NCBI RefSeq assembly: GCF_000005505.3
Contig: NC_016131.3
Span: 9,073,501-9,137,500, forward strand
Direction of reading: 5' to 3'
From: Brachypodium distachyon
Taxonomy: Eukaryota > Streptophyta > Magnoliopsida > Poales > Poaceae
DNA length: 64,000 nt
Position numbers and translations under genes: made by a program. Shown here one piece after another: positions 47,001 to 58,385 of the stretch. Position 1 is the stretch's first letter; each line of letters begins with the position of its first letter. The notes under the pieces were generated by a model. It was given only the letters and a program-made list of their open reading frames with translations. It had not been told where the DNA came from and made no database searches.

Positions 47001-50000
47001 TTTGTCCCTGGCTCGGCACTGGAAATCTCTCGCCTAACTCTGGTTGGTTCACAGTTCAAGAAAACATGGCTTTTGGTCTAAGGCTTCTCGTAAAGTACAG
47101 TTCTCCAACCGAACAACATATCTCTATACTCGCCTGGCCAGGCAAAAAGTATCAAAATCTCGGGCTGCTACAGGCATGAATTTTTCTGAGGCATGATGGT
47201 CAGGACACCAACCAAATTTATGTTTGCGCTACTTATTGTTTTTCTCTCAAGTTTAAAAATTATGTATGATATCTTAACAAACCTGAATAACATCAAGATT
47301 CTGTTTCCCTCGAGTATAAAGTAACTTCATGCGTGATGCGTGTATCCTGTAAACCGGGTCAACTGCAGTAGGATTCAACGTCATGGCTTTGTTGTAGTAT
47401 GAAAATGCCTTAGCAGGGGAATGCCCCAGTTTCTCACACAGCTTTCCAAGGTAAAATGCATGGAGCCATTGAGCCCTGCAAAGTAAATAAGTATCATATC
47501 ATTGCATGTATGGCAAACAAAAGACAGAACATGGATACAGGTTAGATTACTTGAGTTCAAAAGCTTTCTCAAAGTGCTTCATAGAATTCTGGCAATATAT
47601 ATTCCATGTTGAATCCTTCACTGGCAAAGTAGCTCTTTGATCATAAAAGGGTACCACATTTTGAAGGCTGTCATAGTAAACTAGGGCCAACAATTCATGT
47701 ATTTCGATCTGAAAAAAGAAGTGATTAGATGTGTCCCCAACAGTATCCATGTTTTGATAAAAGAAACTGAAGATGCATAAGAGATTAACACAAAGGCATC
47801 TCATAGGTGATAGGAAGAACAAAAAGATTGAGGGAACGCACCTGCTCAGTGACAGTATTGGCCAATGTTAAACTCATCAACAGGCAGCGCCGACTATGTC
47901 TACGACCCATCTCAACCCTTTGGGTTAAAGCTGTATTTGTTCGCCAATCCAAAATGCTTATATGTTTACTACCATCATTCAGCAACAGGTCAACTTCCTA
48001 TTGTAGTACAAGAGAATGAACACTGGTTAAGGAACAGCGTGGAGTACTACAAGGAATAACTACAATCGATCGGTATAAGCAGTAAATAATTACCTCGTCA
48101 TATAGATTTGAAAGCCTTTGCCAGCTTTCAAATCTCAATGGGTTATACAATAAATCATACTTGAAAAGATTAGCACTTTGTTCAACAAATTCACCTCCTT
48201 CCTTTTTCAACACAAAACCTGTATACTTATCAGAGGCACTTATATCTTCTGCTTGTACTATGTAGTAATACAGGTTTCCATAAACATCCGAGTAAGGCCC
48301 AGAGCTGCATGTCAGTCAAGAATATAGTTAGCGTCTTAGCGAATATCCTCTACAAGATATGTTGGACAAGACTACGTGGGGCACGTGCCCACCATAGTCT
48401 TAATGTAGTGTTGTACTCTATGTCTCTATGCCATACGGAGTAATGCAGTGTTGCATGCCAAGTAAACAAATTTAGAAAAGATGATGTCATGAGGATACAA
48501 TGCAGTGTTGCATGACAAGTAAATAAATCTAGAAAAGATGATGTCATGGATTAAAAAAAAACTTCGATTTCAAATTTTAAAATGTTTTATCTTTTGAACC
48601 GTAAATTCAAATCATGTTATGTTTTCGCCATTAGGTCGATTATAACAGGGTCTTCAAAAATCAAAACTAGATCTCATATTGATATGTTTTGGTGATCCTT
48701 TTTCTCGTCAGCAGTTACCAGATTATAGTCACATAGTTACCAGGTTATTGAACGTCGTTCTCCACCCATGTAGGACTAACATTATGGTAATTTCATGGTC
48801 TGATATCCTCTCTTGCTTCTTGATAACACTTCAATGCTCTCTCATTGGACTTGCTTGGCATCGTAATGCCTACCAACAGATCAATTACTACCCCAGCAAC
48901 GGCTACTGTTAAGGTGGTAATCACTCAGTACTAACATGGCAACTAGCATATTATAACCTGGTAACTGGTGGCGCCAAAAAAAAAAGTCAAAACTGTAAAG
49001 TTGCATGCACCGAACCAGCGCACCTACAACATTAAGCTGATGGTGAAAGGAGGGGAATTCACTTATACCTCAACACCCCCCCTCATGGGTTACTCACTCA
49101 GGCCTAAACATGGACCAAAAGCAGGCTGCAATTTTTTATTCAAATTGCGCCAGCTGAGTCTTGAACTCGAGACCTCTTGGCTCTGATACCATGTAAATTT
49201 GGATGAACCGAACCAATGCACCCAAAAGCTTAAGCTGACGGGGTAAGGATGGCAATTCACTTATGCTCAACAAAAACATATTCAAATGGGATCTAGTTTT
49301 TAAGCCCTCGCCGAGACAAACTCAACGGTGAAGACGGATCTTAAATCGCGTAAATGGTTTGAGTATTAAATAATTTCTAATTTTCACTTTTCAGATTTAG
49401 CATGTAATGCATGCAATTTTATCTCTCTCCTAAAGTGTGCATGCTGGAAAAGATTTTGCATGCACGCAACATGCATGTGCTCCTCTGTTATCCACCAATC
49501 CATATGAACCCTACGAAGATAGGTGACGCCGTACCGTTAGACAAAGCTGTGTACGTGCCCCAATTAGAATTCCCGATGTTTCACTGCACAAGAAAAGGGG
49601 ATCTAGGTGCAATGCAAAGGCTAACCTGTCAGTGGAAAGTTTTTTGAATGCTTCATAGCCACTTTCGCCTGGGAACAGTACATTCAGGATTGCTTCCGTA
49701 GATCCACGAGTTTCATAAATTTCACAGAGTATCTTTTCACATGAATCAGGTCCATCCAAGAAATTGTCAAGAGGATTATTAACTAGCAAGTCATAAGGTG
49801 GCTGGGGAAAGTGTTTCCGTATAGCGCGGAGCACTCTCCGCAGTTTAACCAAGCCAGTTTTCTGAAACAATAAATTACATTATGCATTTTATTTGACACT
49901 CCATACCAAACTGAAAACAACAACTTGTTCAGTAGTTACTCACTGATAGAGCTTTCGCATATGGTAGGACATACTGAAAAACATCAGCGCATTGTTCTTT

Positions 50001-53000
50001 TGTTTGATAGTCACCACGGCTTGTATTTTTATGTACTGCTAGATCATCTTCACTGGAAGAATCTGGGTTTATCTTCAAACCATATAAGCAGAAAAAAGCC
50101 TGGTCCAAGGCACTATCAATACTTGACTGTATTTCCTCCAATTCTGCATTAATAGAGCATTTATCAGGATAGACACCGATAGAAAAACTACAAGTTTTCA
50201 TTTGTTTCTCCATTCACTGCAGCACCAAGCATTGAGGACTAGTTCTACACAGCATAGAGACAAAACCAGCTAGCGCCTAGCATATCTGGCAATGGCATTA
50301 TACAACATCTCCACTAATCTACTACAAGATATAGACTTCCTCCATGTAGAAAAACAAGTACAACTTTGAAGCTTGAGTAAACCAAGGAAAAACTCCTCCA
50401 GAGAAGAGCGTTGAAGTTTATGAGTTTTACTCCCAAGTAAATTTTCCACCTGGCCAACTGCAGTGCAGCATTGAGTAGAGGTGCGATTAATAATCAATCT
50501 GGCAGCAAGTAACGAGGACATAGGGGCGTGTGGTGGAACTCAAGGATCAATTTGTCCTTGTATTTTTGGATTAGTCAGATTATAATTTGTCCTTCTATTT
50601 TTGGATTTAGGGAGTAGGAAATACACATTGTAAAATTGATTAGGGTAATACGGCCTACCTGTTTCTTCCTCATCCTCAGAGCTATGTTTATCGTCACAAA
50701 CAGAGGGTTCATCAGTTACACTGTCTTCTCCGCTGTTATTTTTTGGAAGTGCATCTCCTTCCAACCCATTTGGATCTATACAATAAGACAGAGAAGATCA
50801 ATGAATGCCAGTTGTTGGCTGACAAAGAAACAAGTCTACCATGAAAAAACCCTACTAAGTTGAGATTTTAGCTTCACGTCTAGTGCCATGAGATGTCTGA
50901 CTGCAAACTTGAGGAAAGTCCCTTCCTCCCCTTCACCATCCATTCCAGCACAGCAGAGCCCATACTCAGCAAGCAAATCATGGACTGCAACAAGTAAGTC
51001 AACCTGCATATGTGAACAAAATTAAGTGGGTATTGAATAAAATCAACGGTATAAATCTTATATTCTTATTTTTAATATGAAGGTAACACATACCTGAGTT
51101 TTGACAGATATTGTAGGATCAAGGTGCTGAAGTTTGCAAAATGCAATGGCTGCATCTACAAGGCAAGAACTCTCCAAGTGGTCAGCCTGATACGAGGTCC
51201 CAGAGCATGAGAGTTTTCTCCACGAGATCATCTTGACAGCAGCGCACATGATTGTCAGGAGCAATGATTGAATACCACCGATGATATGTAAACTCAAACC
51301 ATCTTGCCCATCCTGCAGGTATGAATATCAAACAGTCACTTTAGTGGCCCTGTTAGAGGTACTGTAATCCAACAAGGTTTTTCCCTGACTAGAAAACACA
51401 CATAGACGACGTTTGGTAAGACAGTTGTCCAGTGCAAAAAAAGAAAAGAATTAAAGATAGTTGATACAGGGTCTTGAAAGACATGTGATTCCGGCTAGTA
51501 CATTTAATAGAAAATGGCCAATGCCTACCACAAAGTGCATTGGGTGTTTACAATGTATATTCCTCAAAGTCCATTGCCAACAACATACCCCTGTTAAAGG
51601 ATATACTGAATTACTCCCTCTGATCCTAAATTCTTGACTCAAATTTGCTCAAATATGGATGTATCTATTCTTAAAAAGCGTCTAGATACATGTAATATTT
51701 CAACAACAATTTAGGATCGGAGGGAGTAGCAAATTACTAGGCGACGTATCAGGTGTAAACCTCTATTCAGTGGAAGCTTTCAATCCTATCCATTAGATCT
51801 CAAATAAAAGGATGAGATGAAAGGTGGAAGCTCACGTATTTTATAAGAAAAAAAAAACTTAAGACTTTTCCACCCACCTTTCAACACATCTGCTTATTTA
51901 AGATCTAATGGTTAGTATTGAAAGTTTTCAAGTTTTCACTGGATAGAGGTTTTCACCTGATAAGTTCCCAAATCACTAATACAACTTACGCGTGCTAAAA
52001 CCATTTTTCTATTATTGGTTAATAGATTGCACCATTTTACTAACTACATAGAATAAGCATAGCATATACACCCTCAATAAAACAGCTTACCATGGAGCAC
52101 TTTAAGTAATAAATCCACAGCAGGCACAACATAAACAGATAGCATACAGCTCACATGAAGTTCTTGTGCAAACACAAGAAATTAAACCCTGAAATGCTAA
52201 AAAATCCCTGAATATCACTAATTTCCTCTTAGGTCTAGTTACATGGCATTTTGAAAAATCAGGACAGCATAAAGACTTCACTATGATCATATATGTAACT
52301 CATAGTAGCTCCAAGTGCGGAAAGCTTGATGCTTCTTATCGAACAACCAATCTACTCCCTCCAGTAGTTTGACTGCTAATATTGCTATGATAGTAAGAAA
52401 TAAATAAAAAGTAATTAATTAGAAACGACTCGCTGTCCTACGTGCACCAAAATTTTAGAACTTCAGCTTTTCATCTATGCAGCATCGCCAACCTAGATAG
52501 AACTATTTACTCATATCATTTAACATCACAAAAACCTATTGAAAAATCCAAAGACTTAAGAATGACTTTCACTTATACACATCTTAATTAGTTAAAAAAT
52601 TCTCAGTAGAGAACACTAACATGCCTATTGTGCATTAATATAAAAGTGAAATTTGGTAGATAGCCATCGAGATATGGCAAGATTTGAAAAAAAAAAGACA
52701 AATAAGGAGATCCATAGAAAAAAGAACAGAGGACTTGACTTACAGAAATATCACGCTGATCAATAATGTCTTTTGCTGTACTCGCATTTCGAGATACATC
52801 CTTGACTGCTTCCACAACACTTTCTAGTCGATTTCTGTTCATTGCTTCCACAAAGTCCGCGTCACTTGAATTTTTTTCCTTCTGGGGGGCAACAGATCCA
52901 ACCATGCCAGCTGCCACAGTTAGAACCTGCAGTTTCCTCCGGTGGGAATCAAGATAGATCTTGAGGTTCATTGGTTTAGCTTTTTCACATGCTGATATTA

Positions 53001-56000
53001 AGACATCCAAGGCACACAACTCAAGTGAAATCACTCTCTCCCTTTCGCTCTGTGAACGACATGCATTGCCTACGTAGACATCACTGGTGGAAAGTAAAAG
53101 TGGAGGAAGCAATTCCTTGAACTCTGTATGAGTTATGTTGTTGATATTTTCATCATTCTTCCAAAGTAAAGCTTCTAGCTTGATCAAGTTAATTTCACGC
53201 AGAATAGTATCAGCTGTCGGAAATTTTACAGACTTGCAGTGAGGTAGAAGTATAAACTTTCTACTGCCCTTGGCTTCATCACTACTTCTTAGGAGTGACA
53301 AAGCAGCGTTGAACTCCCTGTAAGCTTTTCCTTTGCGGTCTTCTGAAAGAGACAGACAACCACTAAGCCAGTAGAAGCGAATCCAGTTCACGCATTCAGT
53401 ATTTGAAATACTGTATTCAGATGTTTCATCCCCAAGCATGTTACTGGAAACTAATTCGTTAGAGTTTACAGAGCCTTTGGACAGATCTGTCTTGTTTCCC
53501 TCTGTTTTATCACTTGAACATATTTCTGCCCTGCGGATCTCCTTATCCAAATCAAAGCTGGTGGAGTTCATTTTCTCGACACATGCGCTCAAGGGTAGTT
53601 CCACAACTATTGACTTGATTACTTGACAAAGATGGTAACAACAATCGAGGAGCTCTGAGGATGCTGATGGGCTTCCAGAACATATAGCTCGATCATAGTA
53701 CAGTTCAGCAAGAAATAAACTACACAGTGCAGATCTATCTTGACCCCAGCCTCTAGTAAGTTTGTCTAGTTCAATTAACTTAGCGAAGTTATCTTGACAA
53801 GGTATGTTAAGATGAGCTATCTCTTCCAATAACATAAATCCAATATGACGAGGACCATAATTCTTGCATATCTTAGAGAGAAAATGCTTAACATCATCAG
53901 CTTCATGGTCGGATGTATATGTGACAGTTTCCGGATCAGACATATCCGCATTTGCAGAACAATCAGTCTTTTCTGTATCACTTACCCCCTTCAGGATAAA
54001 TGGATCTAGAAACTGAGTTATAGCATGTGATATATCTTTGCCATTGGATTCATTTTCATCTTTTCCGGATTTGCGACTACGCAGCCTCTCCAGGCGCCTG
54101 CTTCGCCTTTCGTGAGGCTGTTCTCTGTCTGAATTAACATCTTTCTCTTTAGCTGTACTTTTGCAATCATTAGATGGCAAACGTTCACCATCATGGTACA
54201 AATCATTTCCACTTCCAGAAGCGGAGTCTACAGTTTTGGATGCGTCTATAGATAAGGCAACATCCATCATGTTATTAGCAACCCCCTTGACACTCCCCTC
54301 TTTTGCTGTTAAGGAACATTTGACACCATCCAAAAGGGCACTCCATTTGGCTTCAGTGAGTTGCAATGTAGCATTCTGTTTACTCCTCTTCCTTGTTTCT
54401 TGATCCATTTCATCATCTGCAGATTTTCTTTTATTGGAAAAATCAAGTCTGGCATGCTTGGGTTCAAGTATGTCGATACCCCGAGGTGCAAAAGGTACTG
54501 GGTTAGTATCCTCAATGGTCTTCTTTACATGTAAAGCACGATGATGCGATGGCCAGCTCCTAAGTATTAAATTTGCTACAGAAAGACATGCAACTTCATC
54601 ACGGATCGCTATAAGCACCTCCATTAGTTTCTCCATGCAGTTCCCTATATAAAGCATCAAAAATTAGGTATCACAAGTTTAGGATATGGTAGATGAACTG
54701 AAAAGTGAAAAGTAGCAGACTAGATTAAAAAAGAAGGGAATGAAAAGAACACCATACAATTGGTTGGGCTGCACACTAGCCCTTGCTCAAATGCCCATCT
54801 TGATACGCTCAATAAACCCATCGTGCAAGAAAGTGTCCCCAGATGATTCCATACAACTGAATCATAACTATCAAGCTCCACAGCTTGTAGGTAACAGCAG
54901 AGAGCATTATCATGAAACTTTGATCCTTGTTGAAGGAAAACAGATGCAAGGTTTTTCAATGTCAAAAACCTGTGTATTTAAGAAGGCATGTCAGCATTTT
55001 GACCAGCAAAAACAACTGTCACACATTTCAAATCAGTCGACCATTGGAATTAGCTCATTACGTCTAATTCAAGAGTCACGATAAAGATCAACTGTGATAT
55101 GTTTTTTACAATAAACCTTCACCATGACATGCAAGTGTTGCACTTATTATAGCATGCACACGACCGTGAGAAGTGGTCTTATCCAAGAAACACAAATGAG
55201 AAAATCGAGATTCAGAAGGCCATGAGCACTGGAAAAGGGGATAGGGTTGTTGGATGTCACATTGATGTCAGGATGAATCTATCAAATGTAATACTTCCTC
55301 CGTCCAACAAAAGATGTCTCAAGTTTGTCAAAATTTGGATGTATCCAGACATGACTTAGTGTATAGATTCATTCAAATTTAGTCAAAGTTGAGACATCCT
55401 TTGTTGGACGGAGGGAGTACTTGGGTATCTACCTTCTTGTGGAATGCTATATCTTTGTCTCACTTTGCAAGTGTAAGAGTTAGTGCCATTACAACTCATC
55501 TAAACAATTAAAATCAAGTGGACAAAGGGGTGTTACGTTGGAGGCCACAATTTGCCACAGCCTGCCACAACTACCCTAAGAAGTTAGTCTAGTATCAGTT
55601 CACTCCACAGCTGACTTGCCTTCATGGCCCATGTGTCCTAGACTAAGTTTTTTTTATGTAAGCTTGCCACAGTTGTGGCTATATTTTTCATGCCAACAAG
55701 TCAGACAAAAAAGTGGCAAAAAATCAATTAGCACAACTTTGGCACAATTTCACAAGAGTATGCATCTACGACAGGTGGGACTGACAGCTACAAAAGTGTG
55801 GTGTGCCACAGCTTTAGCAGTGAACCAAACAATAGTCATACATGATTGCATATCTCCGACAAAGTATGGTGATTTGTGGCTATCAACCAAGCATGCCCTA
55901 AGTATTAAGTCCGCTTGCATAAGAAATCAAGCACTTATTTATTTCAAATACTGATGCCTCATATAGGAGAAAATTGTTCCACATACGTCACTATTCATAT

Positions 56001-57731
56001 AGTCAGTACTGACAAACTCAAGATAGAGTTTTTTTTAGAAAAGAAACTCAGAATTCTGCAATTCTTATTCCATCTTATGTCTGGGAGTTTAACCAATAAA
56101 TAATGCTTTTCAATAGCAAATAAGTACATATATATATATATCATGGACATTACAAAAAGGTGAGAAAAGAACCTTAGCTGCAACAAATGCTGATCGCTGC
56201 CAATGTTGTCAACCTGTTGAAATAAACAACCAGCTGTTATGGAAGAGGCAGCAAAATAGCATCAGAAATATTCTTAGTGAGTTTACCTGAATTTGTGATA
56301 TTAGCGGATCCTTCAAAACATCCTCCAAAAGTTCACGAGCTTTTGCGTAGTCCTTTTCTTGTAACTTGAGGAGACCCTCATGGTACTTATGAGAAAGTGC
56401 AGATTCCTGGCAGCATTAAAAGGTTATTTTAAGAACACAATATGACAACAATACTAAAAGCTTCGAAAACTTAAAACTTCAGCATTGCCACAAAATGGGA
56501 ATTTAAAGAGTCTGAATCAGAAAAAGATTTGATGAGCATCTGCTGAAAGCTTTGGGTTAGTCTTTCAGACTCTGGTCCCTTTTTAGTACTCCCTCCGATC
56601 CTAAATTTTTGTCTTAAGTTTGCCCAAATATGGATGTATCTATTCTTAAAAAGCGTCTAGATACATGTAATATTTCGACAACAATTTAGGATCGGAGGGA
56701 GTAGCAGATATGAAAAACATTAACATGATATGTTGATGTACAAAGATAGTTAAAGAACAAGAACCTTTCAGTAGGATGCCACTCACTATTTAGCGTATTC
56801 TTGTACCAACCCAGACTAAACCATATTGCAACAATAAACGATAATAACTACCCCAGTGAAAATGCTTGTTGAACCACCAGTTCTGGAATGAGCAGTCAGA
56901 TAGGAAACAGAATCTCAAACAATTATCTCGACGGCAAAAATACATATGTGAACTCTCGCCTTATGTCGTAGCTATGTTCACCAGACTACACAAACAAAAC
57001 TATACAGACACTTGAACATTATGATCGATATGGTTTAGGTGCCCTTACAGAACACACACAGACTCCCATTTACAGAATATCTGGATGTATAGTGACATAA
57101 CATATCCAAACAATGTAAGTTCTAGAATTATACCCCAGAAAACTGCGGCAAACCAATGTTTAGATAACGAAACAAACAGTCCATCCTATTAAATTATGAA
57201 TTACCAATCACATTGCTTCCTAATCTGAGACCAGCAGAGTAACAAGCCCTCATCTGTAGACTGAAGAAACCATAGCTTGGTAAAACCACGCTTAAAGCAC
57301 CCAAGTCGTCAATGACACCACCTCAAGGCAGCTTATGGTGCTTGCCACAAAATTACGCGCGTTTAAACACATAAGACCCAATTAACACAACACGCGTTGC
57401 ACTCGACAAATCGAAAACCCTAACGTGGCCCGAGTCAGAAGCTACAAAATCAACGCACTGGAATTTTAGGAATTGGGAACATAGCATGCTCGGAGAAACG
57501 TAGGGGACAAGGAGAGGAGGAGGAGGAGGAGGAGGAGGAGGAGGAGGAGGAGGAGTCGTGCCTGTGCTTCCTTGGTCGGCGCGAGCGGCTCCCATTGCCC
57601 GACGGTGTCGCTCTCGTTGATGGCGGCGATGGAGAACTGCGAACGCGTGGGAGAGAAGCGGAGAGTGAGAAATATGGCAATCGGGAAAGGAAGACGAGGG
57701 GACGCTGTAGGAGAGGGACGGATCTCACCAT
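41036..57731 (-). CDS. CABIN1-like TPR protein (HIRA histone-chaperone complex), 1929 aa
   Basis: 21 coding exons; all phases close (5790 nt): 57731-57729, 57636-57562, 56406-56287, 56213-56173, 54969-54758, 54644-52744, 51312-51094, 51003-50856, 50775-50659, 50143-49944, 49861-49626, 48304-48094, 47997-47842, 47708-47551, 47475-47283, 43273-42885, 42772-42592, 42511-42282, 42208-41563, 41482-41398, 41304-41036. Exon 1 carries only the ATG. Exon 2 begins [20 protein letters not shown], as in plant CABIN1 (At4g32820). TPR-like helices follow ([38 protein letters not shown]), then a 634-codon exon with an acidic/basic linker ([13 protein letters not shown]) and further TPR-like repeats ([36 protein letters not shown]). 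The C-terminus is Ser/Thr-rich. Known role: nuclear partner of HIRA and UBN in replication-independent H3.3 deposition. The intron after exon 2 uses a GC donor. The introns hold a Helitron, a miniature LTR element and several MITEs. Confidence 0.92.
43549..46197 (+). mobile_element. Helitron (2.65 kb) in CABIN1 intron 15
   Basis: Starts TCTTCTATATCTAAATAGG after a host A and ends CATCTAG before a host T, with a 3' hairpin CCCGC...GCGGG (46169-46186) seven bases before CTAG. This is the Helitron hallmark (TC...hairpin...CTAG, A/T insertion, no duplication). The same ends occur at 59348-59805 and 60689-61999. It is in the opposite orientation to CABIN1. The 5' third is GC-rich, exon-like sequence (43690-43960), perhaps a captured gene fragment; no Rep/helicase was seen, so it is non-autonomous. 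Confidence 0.8.
44421..44835 (+). repeat. ~180-bp tandem duplication inside the Helitron
   Basis: Copies at about 44421-44600 and 44653-44835 share TTTCTCAG, CTTGGATGCTAAAGTTTGTG, CTCTCAGGGTGCTGG, CCTTGCTGC and a TTTATTTG...TTGAATGA end. Each copy contains intron-like TTTCTCAG acceptor motifs, so it may derive from a duplicated intron/exon segment. Confidence 0.7.
46888..47222. mobile_element. Possible MITE in CABIN1 intron 15
   Basis: The left end GGGGCTATTTGGATGAAGGC and the complement of the right end (AAATTTGGTTGGTGTCCTGA) resemble each other as in grass MITEs with TTTGGTTG-type ends. No clear target duplication was found. Confidence 0.35.
48442..48548. repeat. Two direct 50-bp repeats in CABIN1 intron 11
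   Basis: Copies at 48442-48491 and 48499-48548 begin AATGCAGTGTTGCATG and end GAAAAGATGATGTCATG, with only a few differences. They lie in the 1.3-kb intron that also holds the miniature LTR retrotransposon. Confidence 0.8.
48994..49272 (-). mobile_element. Complete miniature LTR retrotransposon (SMART/TRIM type), 279 bp
   Basis: On the minus strand: 5' LTR 49272-49192 (81 bp, TGTTGAGC...TTTACA), then directly a primer-binding site TGGTATCAGAGCC (49191-49179) complementary to the initiator tRNA-Met 3' end. An ~100-bp spacer ends in a purine tract (GAGGGGGGG at ~49084-49076), followed by the 3' LTR 49075-48994 (82 bp, TGTTGAGG...TTTACA). Flanking 5-bp duplications AAAAC (48989-48993 and 49273-49277) are exact. 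All hallmarks of an LTR retrotransposon are present, but with no coding room. It is the right size for the grass SMART elements. Confidence 0.92.
51612..51728. mobile_element. Stowaway MITE in CABIN1 intron 6
   Basis: 117 bp with TA ends, TACTCCCTCTGATCCTAAAT at the left and the complement at the right. Nearly identical in length and sequence to 56587-56703 in the same gene. Confidence 0.88.
51749..51960. mobile_element. Foldback MITE (TCAGGTG ends) in CABIN1 intron 6
   Basis: 212 bp with ends TCAGGTG/CACCTGA and ~90-bp imperfect inverted repeats (left AAACCTCTATTCAGTGGAAG; complement of right AAACCTCTATCCAGTGAAAA), flanked by TA dinucleotides. The whole unit would fold into one long hairpin. 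It starts 20 bp after a Stowaway element. Confidence 0.78.
55292..55419. mobile_element. Stowaway MITE in CABIN1 intron 4
   Basis: 128 bp, ends TACTTCCTCCGTCCAACAAA and its complement, with TA termini. The TTTGTCAAAATTTGGATGTA/TTCAAATTTAGTCAAAGTT arms place it in a different subfamily from the 51612/56587 pair. Confidence 0.85.
55536..55898. mobile_element. Possible Tourist-like MITE in CABIN1 intron 4
   Basis: The left part (GTTGGAGGCCACAATTTGCC) and the complement of the right part (GGGCATGCTTGGTTGATAGC followed by CACA) have the GCCACA-rich composition of a common grass Tourist family. The ends are diverged and no clean 3-bp duplication is visible. Confidence 0.35.
56587..56703. mobile_element. 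Stowaway MITE in CABIN1 intron 2
   Basis: 117 bp with TA ends. It shares TATGGATGTATCTATTCTTA and AAAAAGCGTCTAGATACATG with 51612-51728, with under ten differences overall by eye. Confidence 0.88.
57515..57555. repeat. (GGA)n microsatellite in CABIN1 intron 2
   Basis: About 13 AGG/GGA units on the plus strand (CTC on the gene's strand), beginning 6 bases downstream of the unusual GC splice donor. It makes long Pro or Ser runs in spurious open frames. Confidence 0.9.
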
Positions 57732-57931
57732 GGTCGGCGGCGCGGAAGAGGAGGCCGCACGAGGCGACGAGGGTCGCTGCAGTGAGCGGTGGTCGCCGCC
57801 AGGAAAGCCCGTTTCCCTGTCGAATCTCGATTGGGGTTTTAGGTCTGTGGGATCGTGCCGGGGCTACAGGGTCATGACAACGGACCAGTTGCGTTTGCGT
57901 AGGGGGTCAGGTGAGGTCTGGCCGTCAGGGG

Positions 57932-58377
57932 TAGAGATGGCCATCGGCCTGGCCTTTTTCAAAAGCCCCAAGGCGAGTGTGCCTGGCCCGGGACAAAAAA
58001 TAATCGGGCCGGGCCGGCCAGAGGCCCCGCGCTTCAATCTCAGACCCTATTTCAGGCTTCAACATCAAATATAGGTTGAGCCATATTTGAGAAGGTTAAT
58101 AATCGGTCCAACTTTCTCAAATATGTTTCAATCCATATTTTTTCTTTTAACCCACCATTTCTTCATGTTCTAGCGCAGCCCAACCCCTTTTTTTTCATTG
58201 ATCCAGCCCATGTGTGAGGTGGCCCGCGGGGCCTTAACGGGTCCGGGGCGGCCTGCGCGGGCTTCGTGGCGTGCCTGGGCCGGGAGGCTACGTTTTGGGG
58301 CCCGTCCGGGCCCTCTATTCCCGGGCCACGCACGTTTATTCCTGTTTCGGGCCGGGCTGGCCCGTTGGCCTTCTATA
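57932..58377. mobile_element. hAT MITE just upstream of CABIN1, duplication GTCAGGGG
   Basis: 446 bp flanked by exact 8-bp repeats GTCAGGGG (57924-57931 and 58378-58385). The ends TAGAGATGGCCATCGG and, on the complement, TATAGAAGGCCAACGGG are the well-known plant hAT-type terminal repeats. It is GC-rich with many GGCCGGGC-type words. It begins ~200 bp upstream of the CABIN1 start codon. Confidence 0.85.
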
Positions 58378-58385
58378 GTCAGGGG

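Noticed and set aside
57353..57731. Minus-strand frames with long Pro or Ser runs near the CABIN1 start
   Set aside because: The runs come from the CTC/GGA microsatellite in intron 2; the frame beginning at the true ATG reads straight into the intron.
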